Part shown: positions 41,026-50,047 of the stretch, piece by piece
How the letters are laid out: the number at the start of each line of letters is the position of its first letter
Numbering within the stretch: the stretch's first letter is position 1
From: Fictibacillus nanhaiensis
GTDB lineage: Bacteria > Bacillota > Bacilli > Bacillales > Fictibacillaceae
Direction: 5' to 3'
DNA length: 64,000 bases
Assembly (NCBI RefSeq): GCF_019801215.1
Contig: NZ_JAHVJO010000003.1
Coordinates: 1 to 64,000 of the forward strand
Notes under the pieces: model-generated
What the model was told of the DNA's origin: nothing
The model's database searches: none
Seen by the model: the letters and a program-made list of their open reading frames with translations, nothing else
Translations under genes and position numbers: made by a program

Positions 41026-41119
41026 AATCCAAAAGTTTTTGGTCGGAATCCGAAAGTTTATGGCTTGACTCCAAAAGTTTTTGGCCTGAATCCGAAAGTT
41101 TCAGTCATTTATCCACGAG
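41026..41119. repeat. 21-bp phased dyad array, locus 2
   Basis: Units begin (A)ATCC/ACTCC at 41026, 41047, 41068 and 41089, an exact 21-bp period. Cores are CCAAAAGTTTTTGG, CCGAAAGTTTATGG, CCAAAAGTTTTTGG and CCGAAAGTTTCAG. It ends with TATCCACGAGTC, then TCGACAAA, as locus 1 does. It lies between the neutral protease terminator and the AraC gene start. Confidence 0.8.
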
Positions 41120-41166
41120 TCTACAATTCTCGACAAAACGTGCAGCGGCTAACACATATAAAAAAA

Positions 41167-41190
41167 CCAGAGTCGCAAATACGACTCTGG
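41167..41190 (-). terminator. Terminator after neutral protease gene
   Basis: CCAGAGTCG and CGACTCTGG form a perfect 9-bp stem, followed by TTTTTTAT on the minus strand. Confidence 0.85.
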
Positions 41191-41201
41191 CTCATTTCTT
41201 A

Positions 41202-42836
41202 TTATTGAATTCCGACCGCGTCAAACGCCTGTTTTACAGATGTTACTTCTTGTGAAGCAGCTCCATAAAGGTCAGTTGCTGATGAAATAGCTGCCGCTCT
41301 TGCCTGGCTGAAGTTAGATGAAGACGTTAGATAAACTGTGTTCATTCGGTAGAAGATTGCTCCTAATTTAGATCTGCCGATACCTGTAACGGTTACACCA
41401 TAGTGCGTTCCACCTTCACTGAGCAAGTATGCTGCTTTGTTGATTATACCGCTGTTGATATGAACGCCGCCATTGTCACCAGTACCTGTGTAGCGTACGG
41501 AATAGTGATCTGGATCGTTATATTTTGTTGGATCTGACATGGAACGAAGGGCGTCACCTGGCGTTCCTGGTGTATAGATGTCTTCACCAATCTCAAAATC
41601 TGGATTGTTATTATCATGGTACTCTACCAATGTACCAAAAATATCAGACATCGCTTCATTTAGAGCACCTGATTCATTTTGGTAAACGAGATCAGAGCTT
41701 GTATCGGTTACGGCATGTGTTAATTCATGGGCCACTACATCAATACCGCCTGATAATGGAATGAATGTTGTGCCATCTCCGTCACCATACACCATCTGTG
41801 AACCGTTCCAGAAAGCGTTGTTGTAGTTGCTGCCATAGTGGACAGAAGATGTGATGCGCGCTCCCTTGTTATCGTATGAGTTTCTTGCATGTGTATTTTT
41901 ATAATAATCAAACGTGATACCCGCAAAATAGTGAGCATCGACTACAGCTGCATCGTAGTTGCTGTCGAACACATTATCTGGTCCGCTGTAAAGCGTTCCC
42001 GGAAGATAGAACTGTGGAAAGAAAGTACGGTTCGCCATATCGTACGTGTAGATCCCATTTGCTCTCGTGTTATCTTGCATATAATACTTACCGCTTGAAA
42101 GGGTAAGATTCAATGTCTTTGAACCTCCGAGAACACCTTTTCCAGTCCCCGTTGCGTTTGTTCCCGTTACTTCATGCATGTCGTTGTAACGGTTGATGAT
42201 CTCACCTGATTGAGCATCGATAAAATAGTTCCAGTTTCCTGGTTCAGGAATTAAAAAATTCAAGTTTACAAGATATGCGTAATGAGCCACATTTTCTTTC
42301 ATGAAAACAACGAGCTCTGCTTTTGGTGTTTCCTCAAATTCTGCTAGAATACCTAATGCAGCAATCGCCTTTTCTACCGCTTTTTTCGGTTGAATTTTCG
42401 TCTTTCCTTTCAGCTTTTCCTGCTTGTCCAAATCAGGAACGACTTCACCAGACACAACGGATAGAATACCATCTTTATTGATGTGAGCGACTTGTGTCGA
42501 TCCCCAAACAGGTACACCGTTAAATTGCTGCTGAAAACGGATAACCGTATTGCCATCTGGTTCTTTTGTGCTTTCTAAAATGGAAAAGGAATCTTGTGCT
42601 TTTTTGTTTCCTATTTTAAATGAAGAGGTGTGACTATTTATGTAGTCGTAAAAAATCTGTTGGGCTGATTCTTTTGAAGGTGCACTTAGCTTCCCTGATA
42701 GAAAAGCCGGTGTACCATACTTGCTGTTCACCTTCATTTTCACATCTTCCGTTGCTGCTGAAGCTTGTGTGCCAAATGCTCCTGCTAGCAATGTTGCTGC
42801 TATCCCCATCGATACCCACTTCTTTTTTCTCATCAT
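41202..42836 (-). CDS. Secreted thermolysin-like neutral metalloprotease (M4)
   Basis: A 544-aa preproenzyme. Signal peptide ([23 protein letters not shown]), FTP/PepSY propeptide to about residue 225, then the M4 catalytic domain. The zinc site is [12 protein letters not shown] near residues 367-378 and the third ligand is in [15 protein letters not shown] about 20 residues on. [19 protein letters not shown] holds the catalytic His of the C-terminal half. Length and layout match NprE/bacillolysin. It needs Zn and Ca and is autoprocessed; extracellular protein degradation, with the M14 peptidase and cytoplasmic peptidases completing the pathway. Confidence 0.93.
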   Translation of the reverse strand: MMRKKKWVSMGIAATLLAGAFGTQASAATEDVKMKVNSKYGTPAFLSGKLSAPSKESAQQIFYDYINSHTSSFKIGNKKAQDSFSILESTKEPDGNTVIRFQQQFNGVPVWGSTQVAHINKDGILSVVSGEVVPDLDKQEKLKGKTKIQPKKAVEKAIAALGILAEFEETPKAELVVFMKENVAHYAYLVNLNFLIPEPGNWNYFIDAQSGEIINRYNDMHEVTGTNATGTGKGVLGGSKTLNLTLSSGKYYMQDNTRANGIYTYDMANRTFFPQFYLPGTLYSGPDNVFDSNYDAAVVDAHYFAGITFDYYKNTHARNSYDNKGARITSSVHYGSNYNNAFWNGSQMVYGDGDGTTFIPLSGGIDVVAHELTHAVTDTSSDLVYQNESGALNEAMSDIFGTLVEYHDNNNPDFEIGEDIYTPGTPGDALRSMSDPTKYNDPDHYSVRYTGTGDNGGVHINSGIINKAAYLLSEGGTHYGVTVTGIGRSKLGAIFYRMNTVYLTSSSNFSQARAAAISSATDLYGAASQEVTSVKQAFDAVGIQ

Positions 42837-43025
42837 TATTCCTCCATTTTCCTTTTTCAGTAATACTTACAGCCAACATCATATCACCCTTTTTTCCTAA
42901 TTTATACGAATTTTCAGAAATTTAAAGAGATGGTACTAGTACTAAATAGGTTAAAGAAATTTATAGAGTCTTAAGAATCACTTTTATATCAATACTTTTA
43001 TACTAGTTCTTCTCTATTAAAAAAG

Positions 43026-43051
43026 AGCCTATCATTTTTCTGATAGACTCC
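43026..43051 (-). terminator. Terminator after Ser/Thr-rich gene
   Basis: GAG-CTATCA and TGATAG-CTC arms followed by a T-rich run on the minus strand. Confidence 0.7.
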
Positions 43052-43061
43052 TGTATTTGTA

Positions 43062-43973
43062 TTACTTTCTACCGCCTAATAATCCGCCTATTACGTCTCC
43101 TGGATTACCATTATTCTGGGAACCGCCTGTGTTAGAGCCTGCCCCTGCATTTGGATCGGTCGTGTTATTCTCTTCAGTAGATCCTGTGGTTTCATTAGGT
43201 GGTGTCTCTTCTGGTACTGGTTCAGTACTTGGATCACTCGTTGTTGTATCCGAGCTTGAATCCTCAGATGTATTCGTTGTTGGCTCAGTACTTGAATTAC
43301 CAGTTGTTGTATCTGTACTGGATTCCTCAGCTGTTGGATCCGCACTAGTTGTTGGCTCTGTCGTCACATCATGATTTACCATTGACGATTCAGAAGGGTT
43401 GCTCTGATTACTAGAAGAGCCTGTTGAAGTTTCTTCTGTTTGATTCGTCAATTCCGTAGATTCTGAAGTCGTTGAAGTGTCCTGTGTAGAAGTGTTACTC
43501 GTTGATGTAGTAGATTCATTGGTGGTTTGTTGTTCTTGTGGAGTAGAAATTACTTGGGTTGCTGGTACCACAGTATTTCCTTTTGATCTCGAGTCGTTAA
43601 ACTTGTCATACGCTTCTTTGCTAATATCCATTCTAAACGCATGAAGCTTTGATTCCCACGTTTGACTATATTTATCAACACGATAACTGACTAACTTTTT
43701 AGCTAAGTTTTGCAAATTAGATTTTAAGTCATTCAGGGTGGAAATGCCCCCGTTTTGAATGGAATAGTAAGCGCTCAGCACATTCTTCATATCCGTATAA
43801 GATTGTGTTGTCATCTTTTGATCATTTGCTATATTTTGCTTCACTTGACGATCTTCAGTTTCATACTTTTCAGTCGAGTTCGTTTTGGAATCAGACCGAG
43901 AGTATTCATTTTGGTAATTGTACGAGTTGTTGTTTGTTTGGTAATAGCTTGTTGATGACTGGCTGATCTGCAT
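43062..43973 (-). CDS. Hypothetical protein with long Ser/Thr-rich tail
   Basis: A 303-aa protein in two parts. Residues 1-140 start with a Tyr/Asn/Ser-rich run, then a helical region with LSAYYSIQNGGISTLNDLKS and YRVDKYSQTWESKLHAFRMD. Residues about 145-290 are low complexity, almost only Ser, Thr, Glu, Asn and Pro with repeated motifs of the type TTTSDPSTEP, ending GGLLGGRK. There is no signal peptide or membrane helix. AGGAGG precedes the ATG. I know no family. The tail could be a glycosylated or spacer region on the spore, or a cell-surface linker exported by an unknown route. Confidence 0.6.
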   Translation of the reverse strand: MQISQSSTSYYQTNNNSYNYQNEYSRSDSKTNSTEKYETEDRQVKQNIANDQKMTTQSYTDMKNVLSAYYSIQNGGISTLNDLKSNLQNLAKKLVSYRVDKYSQTWESKLHAFRMDISKEAYDKFNDSRSKGNTVVPATQVISTPQEQQTTNESTTSTSNTSTQDTSTTSESTELTNQTEETSTGSSSNQSNPSESSMVNHDVTTEPTTSADPTAEESSTDTTTGNSSTEPTTNTSEDSSSDTTTSDPSTEPVPEETPPNETTGSTEENNTTDPNAGAGSNTGGSQNNGNPGDVIGGLLGGRK

Positions 43974-44137
43974 TATTTCACCTCCTGTCTTTACCTTATT
44001 TATCGGTAAAAAACAGTGACTTTTTGACTATTTATCGCAAGCTGCATCTAATGTTATAGTGCTAAAGATTCAGCTTGTGATAATTAAAGATTCTTATTCA
44101 TCTCTTATGTCATAGTTTGTATTTTTGCATAATAAAA

Positions 44138-44158
44138 GAGCCTCCGAATTGGAAGCTC
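44138..44158 (-). terminator. Terminator after HAD gene
   Basis: GAGCCTCC and GGAAGCTC arms followed by TTTTATT on the minus strand. Confidence 0.65.
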
Positions 44159-44169
44159 CTCTCCTAAAT

Positions 44170-44835
44170 CTATAAAACTTTCAGTACATCCATCGGTGTT
44201 TCTAATTTATAAAAGTCTTTTATTTGCTCACTTTTATACTTTGGCAAAAACCATGTTGCATGAAACGCCTGTATCCCTGCTTCTATTGCACCTACTAATT
44301 CGTTTGCTCCACCATCTCCTATAAAAATAGCTTCCTGTGGTGTTACTTCTAGCTTTTCACAAGCAATTTCATAGATTTTCCGGTTTGGCTTGGCTTGTTT
44401 GACATCACATGAGAAAATGACCGCATCAAAGTAGGTTGCTAGCTCGCAATTATTCCATGAGAGTACTTCTTCAGGTGCACAATTACTGATAAGACCAACT
44501 TTTAGCCCTTTACCTTTTACAATCTGTAATACCTTTAGCACCTCAGGGATTATGTCGTAAAAAGGTACGGCTTTCGCCCCTACTCTCTCTTGATGCACTT
44601 TCTCTATAAATACCGAATCAGCTGGTATCCCGTGTGACGCTAAAATATCTCTCAATACACTTTGATGATCAGGAAACGTTCCATCCATTCGTCGTTCTCT
44701 TCTTTGATCTCATTCGGTTTTAAATATTTTCTTGTCCAGTCCAAGGATGTTCGTTGAGTAGGTAGCTTTTTTCTGTTCTCCATCCCACTCTGTAATCAGA
44801 GTTTCATATAGATCGAAAAAAACTGCTTTAATCAT
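44170..44835 (-). pseudogene. HAD-family hydrolase interrupted by in-frame TGA
   Basis: Read through, this is a complete 221-residue HAD enzyme: MIKAVFFDLYETLITEWDG (motif I with the nucleophile), GLISNCAPEE (motif II Ser/Asn region), and KPNRKIYEIACEKL and FIGDGGANELVGA (motifs III and IV). A TGA at 44710-44712 interrupts it after ...KIFKTE; the same frame continues DQRRERRMDGTFPDH. The stop is where related proteins usually have Trp, so TGG to TGA is likely. GGGGGG lies 7 bases before the ATG at 44835. The first 41 codons alone cannot fold; the remainder (from ATG 44688) lacks the nucleophile. Non-functional unless the TGA is a sequencing error. Confidence 0.75.
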
Positions 44836-44998
44836 CACAAGTCCCCCCACCAACATATTTGCCACACTACATATGACGATTATGACTGCCATTTTGTTTC
44901 AAAATAGTTAGGAATCCATTTTAACTAGTCAATCGTCCAAGCATTATTCCAGCCCTTGAGTAAACTATCTTGAAATTACTTTCAAAGGAGGGGAAATT

Positions 44999-45307
44999 AT
45001 GTCAAGTGGATGTAATTCAAACCATCATCATGTTGATTCATGCAAAGGATGCGTTTGTTCCATTTTAAGAGATGCTGCAAAGGCACCTTTTAATCCCTGT
45101 CAACGCGGCACCCAGACTTTCACTATACTTTTTGGCGACCCAACATTAGACATTGGCGGTCTGATTTTTAAGGGGTTAGATGATAAAACGTGTTGTGCAA
45201 CATTTACCGATTTTGAAGGAAATGTATACGTTTTTGACTGTCGAAAATTGGATGGAATCAGTTGTACGGTTTTCATTGATGAAGATATGAATAATGGAAT
45301 TGCTTAA
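44999..45307 (+). CDS. CotZ/ExsY-like spore coat protein
   Basis: A 102-aa Cys-rich protein: HHHVDSCKGCVCSILRDAAKAP at the start, DKTCCATFTDFEGN in the middle, VFDCRKLDGISC at the end. This CxxCxC / CC / DC pattern is the CotZ/CotY/ExsY signature. Such proteins self-assemble into the spore crust or exosporium basal layer. AAAGGAGGGG lies 5 bases before the ATG. It is followed 23 bases later by a longer homologue, forming an operon. Confidence 0.8.
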   Translation: MSSGCNSNHHHVDSCKGCVCSILRDAAKAPFNPCQRGTQTFTILFGDPTLDIGGLIFKGLDDKTCCATFTDFEGNVYVFDCRKLDGISCTVFIDEDMNNGIA

Positions 45308-45330
45308 AGAAACCAGAAAGGAGGGCTAAA

Positions 45331-46089
45331 ATGCTCAACCATAAGAACAACAATGATAAAACATCTTGTCCAGGTTGTGTGTGTCATGTTTTAAGAAATC
45401 TAAAAGACACCCCGTTTTCATGTAATGATAATAATGAACAGCTATTCACACTTGTGAAAAAAAATGGTATTAAGATTCCTAATTTAAGATTTGTTCGTTT
45501 TAATCCTGATACGTGTTGTGCCACATTTCGAACTTTCACTGGCAGCACTGTCCAAGTATGGGATTGTAAAAAACTAACTGGAATTATATGCCAGAACGTA
45601 CCTCCGATTCCTCCACAGCCACCAGTAGATTGCACGTGCAACGGTACAATAACAGCCGGTCAGTCTGGTACTCCTGAAACATTTGCAAATAATCGCGTTA
45701 CCTTTATAGTACCTTCATCGGATAGACGCAATGTTAATGGCAGAGTAAATATTTGTGAAGATTGTACAATTGAAGGTAGCGTATTTGAGTTCATGGTTCC
45801 AAGTCAGTTCCAATTTACTTCAAATGTCGTTACAAGTGCTGTATGTTCAATGAATAATATGGTTCTGACTGTAACTGGTGTTGGTACTGCTACACCAAGA
45901 GGAGGCCCAATGGGAGACTTGAAGTTAGATGGTGTCTTTAGCTATGAACTTGTTTTAACGGATGACAACATGGAGGGCAGTATAGAAATTACTTTACGCG
46001 ATACAAACGGAGTCGTAGTGTTCCAAACCGCTCCATTTACCCCTTCTGTTGGTGGAGGAAAATCCGTTAGCATTACAGAATGCACATAA
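45331..46089 (+). CDS. CotZ-like protein with extra C-terminal domain
   Basis: A 252-aa protein. Residues 1-92 are a CotZ-like domain (KTSCPGCVCHVLRNLKDTPF, DTCCATFRTFTGS, VWDCKKLTGIIC), close to the preceding gene. A Pro-rich hinge PPIPPQPPVDCTCNG follows. Residues about 105-252 are a beta-rich domain I do not recognise, with VNICEDCTIEGSVFEF, LDGVFSYELVLTDD and SIEITLRDTNGVVVF, containing four more Cys. It may expose this domain on the spore surface. AAAGGAGG precedes the ATG. A strong terminator follows. Confidence 0.75.
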   Translation: MLNHKNNNDKTSCPGCVCHVLRNLKDTPFSCNDNNEQLFTLVKKNGIKIPNLRFVRFNPDTCCATFRTFTGSTVQVWDCKKLTGIICQNVPPIPPQPPVDCTCNGTITAGQSGTPETFANNRVTFIVPSSDRRNVNGRVNICEDCTIEGSVFEFMVPSQFQFTSNVVTSAVCSMNNMVLTVTGVGTATPRGGPMGDLKLDGVFSYELVLTDDNMEGSIEITLRDTNGVVVFQTAPFTPSVGGGKSVSITECT

Positions 46090-46124
46090 AGGTAATGTCC
46101 TTTGATTGTTGATGTCGAAAATGC

Positions 46125-46150
46125 AAAAGCCCTTTAACCAGGGCTTTTTG
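46125..46150 (+). terminator. Terminator after CotZ-like operon
   Basis: AAAAGCCC and GGGCTTTT form a perfect 8-bp stem followed by T. Confidence 0.85.
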
Positions 46151-46246
46151 TGATTCTTCTCTATTGTCAGTGTTTTACATAAATGTGATGGGGGTACTGT
46201 TTTTTATAAGGTAGCTGTGTACCAAATCTGTATGAAAGGAGATCCT

Positions 46247-46711
46247 ATGATGCTATATAAAAAGATTCTCGTAGCCGTTGATGGTTCAGAGGGAAGCTTT
46301 GATGCTCTACGAAACGGAATTGAAATTGCCCGGAATTCAGGTGCTGAGTTAACACTGCTGTATGCGATGAACAAATCTGTACAACCCGCATATAGCAGCG
46401 TGTATCCTGTTGGCATGACGGATCCTGCCTCCGTACGTGAAGAGGTAAAAGAAGCACAAGTCTCCGAAGAGCGTTTTGGAGAAGAGATCCTCAACAAGGC
46501 ACAAAATCGGGTCGACCCTGATATCAAGACGACAACTGCCTTGTTGCACGGTAACCCGCCTGCCACAATCTGTGCATATGCTGAGAAAAATAACATCGAT
46601 CTCATTGTCATCGGAAACAGAGGTCATAGCGGATTAAAAAAACTATTTCTTGGCAGTGTCAGTCAGAAAGTGGTATCTGATGCACTTCAGCCTGTCCTCG
46701 TTGCCAAATAA
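46247..46711 (+). CDS. UspA-family universal stress protein
   Basis: A 154-aa protein: KKILVAVDGSEGSFDALRNG at the start, HGNPPATICAYAEKNNIDLIVIGNRGH in the middle, and the ATP-binding loop GNRGHSGLKKLFLGSVSQKV. The end PVLVAK is typical. AAGGAGA lies just before two consecutive ATG codons (46247 and 46250). Similar to B. subtilis YxiE/NhaX. Single gene with its own terminator; stress-linked, role not further defined. Confidence 0.9.
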   Translation: MMLYKKILVAVDGSEGSFDALRNGIEIARNSGAELTLLYAMNKSVQPAYSSVYPVGMTDPASVREEVKEAQVSEERFGEEILNKAQNRVDPDIKTTTALLHGNPPATICAYAEKNNIDLIVIGNRGHSGLKKLFLGSVSQKVVSDALQPVLVAK

Positions 46712-46724
46712 CTACTACTCAAAC

Positions 46725-46760
46725 AAGGAGTTTACTCAGAAGAGTGAGCTCCTCTTTTTT
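46725..46760 (+). terminator. Terminator after UspA gene
   Basis: AAGGAGTTTACTC and GAGTGAGCTCCT arms followed by CTTTTTTT. Confidence 0.7.
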
Positions 46761-46931
46761 TATGATATAGAAGGAATTTATTCACTTTTCAAGAATTTTA
46801 CTAAAACGAGATTAACAAAGGAGATTGCCGTGAATTTTTTTGAACATGACATATAAAACATTTATTCTTGCCGAGGCCCTCCCATAAACTCTATACTCAA
46901 CTACTTTGACAACAAATTCGGAGGTGCAAGA

Positions 46932-47696
46932 ATGATTCGTAATAATGAATTTGAGATGTATGTAAAGGATGCAGAAAAGCCTTTTTCAGGCTGGGATTTT
47001 TCTTTCATTACAGAGACAGGTCGAGTGGGCAGCAGCTTGCTTTCCTGGTCTTATGGAAGTAAAGTAATCCCGCTCATCCAGAAAGCTTCAAGCATGCTTG
47101 ACATGGGAACTGGCGGAGGAGAGCTTTTAGCAAAATTTCAGCCGTTTCCCGAAAAAACCTATGCCACAGAAGCGTATATACCAAATGTTCCTATCGCTAA
47201 AAACCGATTGGAACCACTAGGCGTTAATGTTGTTCAAATCGGTGAAGATGATCTTCTGCCTTTTGAGGATGATCGATTTGACCTCATAATCAATAAGCAT
47301 GAATCTTACTCTCCTTCTGAAGTACGCCGTGTATTAATGGCCGATGGCTTGTTTGTTACCCAGCAGGTTGGCGGAAGGGATTGTATCGATATTAATCATG
47401 CTCTAGGTGCTCCTATTAATGAAGAGTTTTCACATTGGGAGCTGTCTTATGCCGAAAAAGAATTGCGTGAAAACGGATTCGACGTTTTAGAAGCCATAGA
47501 AGAATTCCCGGTGCAGCGCTTTTATGATGTAGGTGCCCTTCTCTATTATTTAAATGCCATTCCGTGGCAGATTACAGATTTTCAGAGTGAAGATTATATG
47601 GAGAAATTCTATGACATTCATAAGAGAATTCAGTCACAAGGATATTTTGATGTAAAGCAGCACCGTTTTATCATAATCGCTCGACATAAATCTTAG
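46932..47696 (+). CDS. Class I SAM-dependent methyltransferase
   Basis: A 254-aa methyltransferase of the Methyltransf_11 type. SAM-binding motif I is MLDMGTGGGELL at residues about 54-65; motif II region ATEAYIPNV holds the acidic ribose ligand; DDLLPFEDDRFDLIINKHES is motif IV. GGAGG lies 7 bases before the ATG. A long hairpin terminator follows. Substrate unknown. Confidence 0.85.
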   Translation: MIRNNEFEMYVKDAEKPFSGWDFSFITETGRVGSSLLSWSYGSKVIPLIQKASSMLDMGTGGGELLAKFQPFPEKTYATEAYIPNVPIAKNRLEPLGVNVVQIGEDDLLPFEDDRFDLIINKHESYSPSEVRRVLMADGLFVTQQVGGRDCIDINHALGAPINEEFSHWELSYAEKELRENGFDVLEAIEEFPVQRFYDVGALLYYLNAIPWQITDFQSEDYMEKFYDIHKRIQSQGYFDVKQHRFIIIARHKS

Positions 47697-47708
47697 TGAT
47701 ATAAAAAA

Positions 47709-47753
47709 GCTGGCTCTCCTGATAGTAAAAATACCTTACTATCAGAGCCAGCT
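47709..47753. terminator. Strong hairpin between convergent genes
   Basis: AGCTGGCTCT-CTGATAGTA and TACTATCAG-AGCCAGCT arms form a stem of about 19 bp, with A and T runs outside. It ends both the methyltransferase and YrrS-like genes. Confidence 0.85.
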
Positions 47754-47775
47754 TCGTTTATATTTTCATGTGAAG

Positions 47776-48402
47776 TTATTTCTCCACACTCGTGACTTTC
47801 CATCCTTTTTGATCAACCCACTCTAAGTTAACGGTGTATCTATCGTTCGACTTTCCATTCGGACTTACTTCTGCAATCGATTTGTGTGGTCCGCCTCCGT
47901 TTGCGATCTTCCAAACCGTCATCTTATCATCAAGCCCGGTAGCAAGCTGAATCGCTTTTAGCTTTTCGTTCCAATCGACACTGCCTTCTTCATAACTCGA
48001 TGTATGAGGTCCGGTTTGCGAGGTTCCAATGGGTTCATTCAGTTTTGGTTGATCTGATGCTTGCTGCTTCTTAGCTTCTTCTTTTTTCGCTTTTTCTTTT
48101 TTATCCGATTCCTTTTCTGCATCGATTCCGATCTCTTGAGATGCCTCTTCCTCACTAGCTGAGGGTGAATCTTCCGGAATTGATGCTTCTTCTTCCTCTT
48201 CCTCATATGCACTTTCGTTATCCGGCTGCAATTTTACTACTTTATGTTTGGGTTCTTTACTTTCCTTTTTTACAGGTTCTTCTTCATTACCCATTAACAG
48301 GGCATTTTTGGGTAAAAACAAAAGTGCTAGAAGAACTGCACCTAATGCGCTGAACAGGACGACGTTTTTCTTTCTCGATTTCTTTTGTTGATATCTTTTC
48401 AT
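47776..48402 (-). CDS. YrrS-like DUF1510 protein
   Basis: About 208 aa. A basic N-terminus (MKRYQQKKSRKKN), one membrane helix (VVLFSALGAVLLALLFL), a long Glu/Lys/Ser-rich linker (residues about 45-125), and a C-terminal DUF1510 domain (GPHTSSYEEGSVDWNEKLKA; GGGPHKSIAEVSP; YTVNLEWVDQKGWKV). This matches YrrS, a single-pass protein linked to PBP/cell wall genes in B. subtilis. The ATG at 48402 is used; the GTG at 48414 overlaps AAGGAG. The domain should lie outside the membrane. Confidence 0.85.
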   Translation of the reverse strand: MKRYQQKKSRKKNVVLFSALGAVLLALLFLPKNALLMGNEEEPVKKESKEPKHKVVKLQPDNESAYEEEEEEASIPEDSPSASEEEASQEIGIDAEKESDKKEKAKKEEAKKQQASDQPKLNEPIGTSQTGPHTSSYEEGSVDWNEKLKAIQLATGLDDKMTVWKIANGGGPHKSIAEVSPNGKSNDRYTVNLEWVDQKGWKVTSVEK

Positions 48403-48561
48403 ATGATCAATCACTCCTTAAAAGTTACCGTTCCCTCATGTCTTAAAACAAAACAAAAGAACTCCATCCTAAGAGGAGTCCTACAATTTGTTATTACTTT
48501 TAATCACTAAATAAATATTCGTTATTTAAGAGCCAAAAGATGAGGGTATCGAAAACAAATA

Positions 48562-49815
48562 TTAAGCGACCGACTTCTCCTGCTTCGCCTCCAGCCGTTT
48601 CATGTCAAAGCGCACTAAGATAGAAACGACCAATGCGATGACGAACAATCCTGAGAAGAACGACAAACTGTTGGCATAAGAGCCTGTCGTGTCTTTGATC
48701 CATGCGGCGAATAGCGGACCTGCGAGACCTGCAGCTGCCCAGGCTGTTAAAATGTAACCATGAATGGCACCGACTTGCTTTGTTCCAAAAAGGTCTCCAA
48801 TAAAAGCTGGAATTGAAGCAAAACCTCCTCCGTAGCACGTGTAAACGACAGCAAGCATCACTTGGAACAATAGAGATGAAGTCGTTTGCGGCAACATGAA
48901 AAAGAGTGCAATTTGTAACACGAAGAATGTTGTATACGTGTTTGGACGTCCGATGTAGTCAGAAACAGAAGCCCATCCAATTCGGCCAAAACCGTTAAAT
49001 AGTCCAAGCACCCCAACAAGCGCCGCTGCTTCAGCCGTCGAAAGCCCAATACTCTCTTCAGCAAGTGGTTTTGCTGCAGACAGGATTGCAATTCCGCACG
49101 TTACATTTATGAAAAGCATAATCCACAGATAATAGAACCGACGTGTTTTAACAGCCTCATTTGCTGTTAACTGCGAAAGATCTTTCTTGATCTTCACTTT
49201 TCCGCTCTTTACGTTTTCTTTAAAACCTTCTGGCATCCAACCTTCTTCCGGTTTTTCCAAATAAAGAGACGATAACGTCATAATGGCAAAATAGGAGATA
49301 CCTAAAATGAAAAAGGTGTTTGCTACTCCAACAGATTTGATTAATGTGTCCATGATCGGCGAGCTAATAGCAGCTGCAAATCCGAATCCCATGATGGCAA
49401 GACCAGTCGCCAAACCACGGCGGTCCGGGAACCATTTAATGAGCGTGGATACAGGTGCAATATAACCTACACCAAGACCGATTCCGCCCAGTACACCATA
49501 AAACATGTACAGCATCGGCAGTGATTCCATTTGAACCGCAAGTCCTGATCCGGCAATTCCGATCCCAAAGAAAATAGCTGCCAGCATTCCTGCTTTTTTG
49601 GGACCATGTTTTTCAACAAAGTGACCTAAAAAAGCTGCAGATAATCCTAGGAAAAGAATCGCGATACTGAACGTCAGCTGTACTTGTGAAGCCGACCAGC
49701 CAAACTTGTCGATTAATGGGTTTGTAAAATTACTCCACGCATAAACAGAGCCGATGGAAATGTGGATCCCAACAGCTGATAACGCGATAAGCCAGCGATT
49801 CTTCGTTTTTCCCAT
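48562..49815 (-). CDS. OFA-family MFS transporter
   Basis: A 417-aa transporter with 12 predicted membrane segments. It opens RWLIALSAVGIHISIGSVYAW, the signature start of the oxalate/formate antiporter (OFA) family, and has LGVGYIAPVSTLIKWFPDRRG, also typical. The cytoplasmic loop KPEEGW follows the sixth helix. The substrate is probably a small mono- or dicarboxylate; formate is attractive because a formate dehydrogenase locus lies 10 kb away, but that is inference only. Confidence 0.85.
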   Translation of the reverse strand: MGKTKNRWLIALSAVGIHISIGSVYAWSNFTNPLIDKFGWSASQVQLTFSIAILFLGLSAAFLGHFVEKHGPKKAGMLAAIFFGIGIAGSGLAVQMESLPMLYMFYGVLGGIGLGVGYIAPVSTLIKWFPDRRGLATGLAIMGFGFAAAISSPIMDTLIKSVGVANTFFILGISYFAIMTLSSLYLEKPEEGWMPEGFKENVKSGKVKIKKDLSQLTANEAVKTRRFYYLWIMLFINVTCGIAILSAAKPLAEESIGLSTAEAAALVGVLGLFNGFGRIGWASVSDYIGRPNTYTTFFVLQIALFFMLPQTTSSLLFQVMLAVVYTCYGGGFASIPAFIGDLFGTKQVGAIHGYILTAWAAAGLAGPLFAAWIKDTTGSYANSLSFFSGLFVIALVVSILVRFDMKRLEAKQEKSVA

Positions 49816-50047
49816 ACCGTAAATCCCCCTTAATTAAGCATTCTTCACGTATACTTCTATTGCGAACCATACAAAAAGACAACATTCAATGAGACTTATA
49901 CAAAGATAAGTTCTCTAAGAATGTTGCCTAACATCTCTACATACTCGTGCAGAGAAATCATTCATCATTATTTTTATAAAATAAAAAATGTGCAGATCAT
50001 GCAGATTTTCCATTTCATGTTTGCAATAGTTGTAAACGCTTCCTATA

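Noticed and set aside
44170-44835. Frameshift in the HAD gene, or TGA read as Trp
   Set aside because: The two open parts are in the same frame, so no shift is needed. Genetic recoding is excluded because many intact genes here end in TGA, for example those ending at 33248 and 33691.
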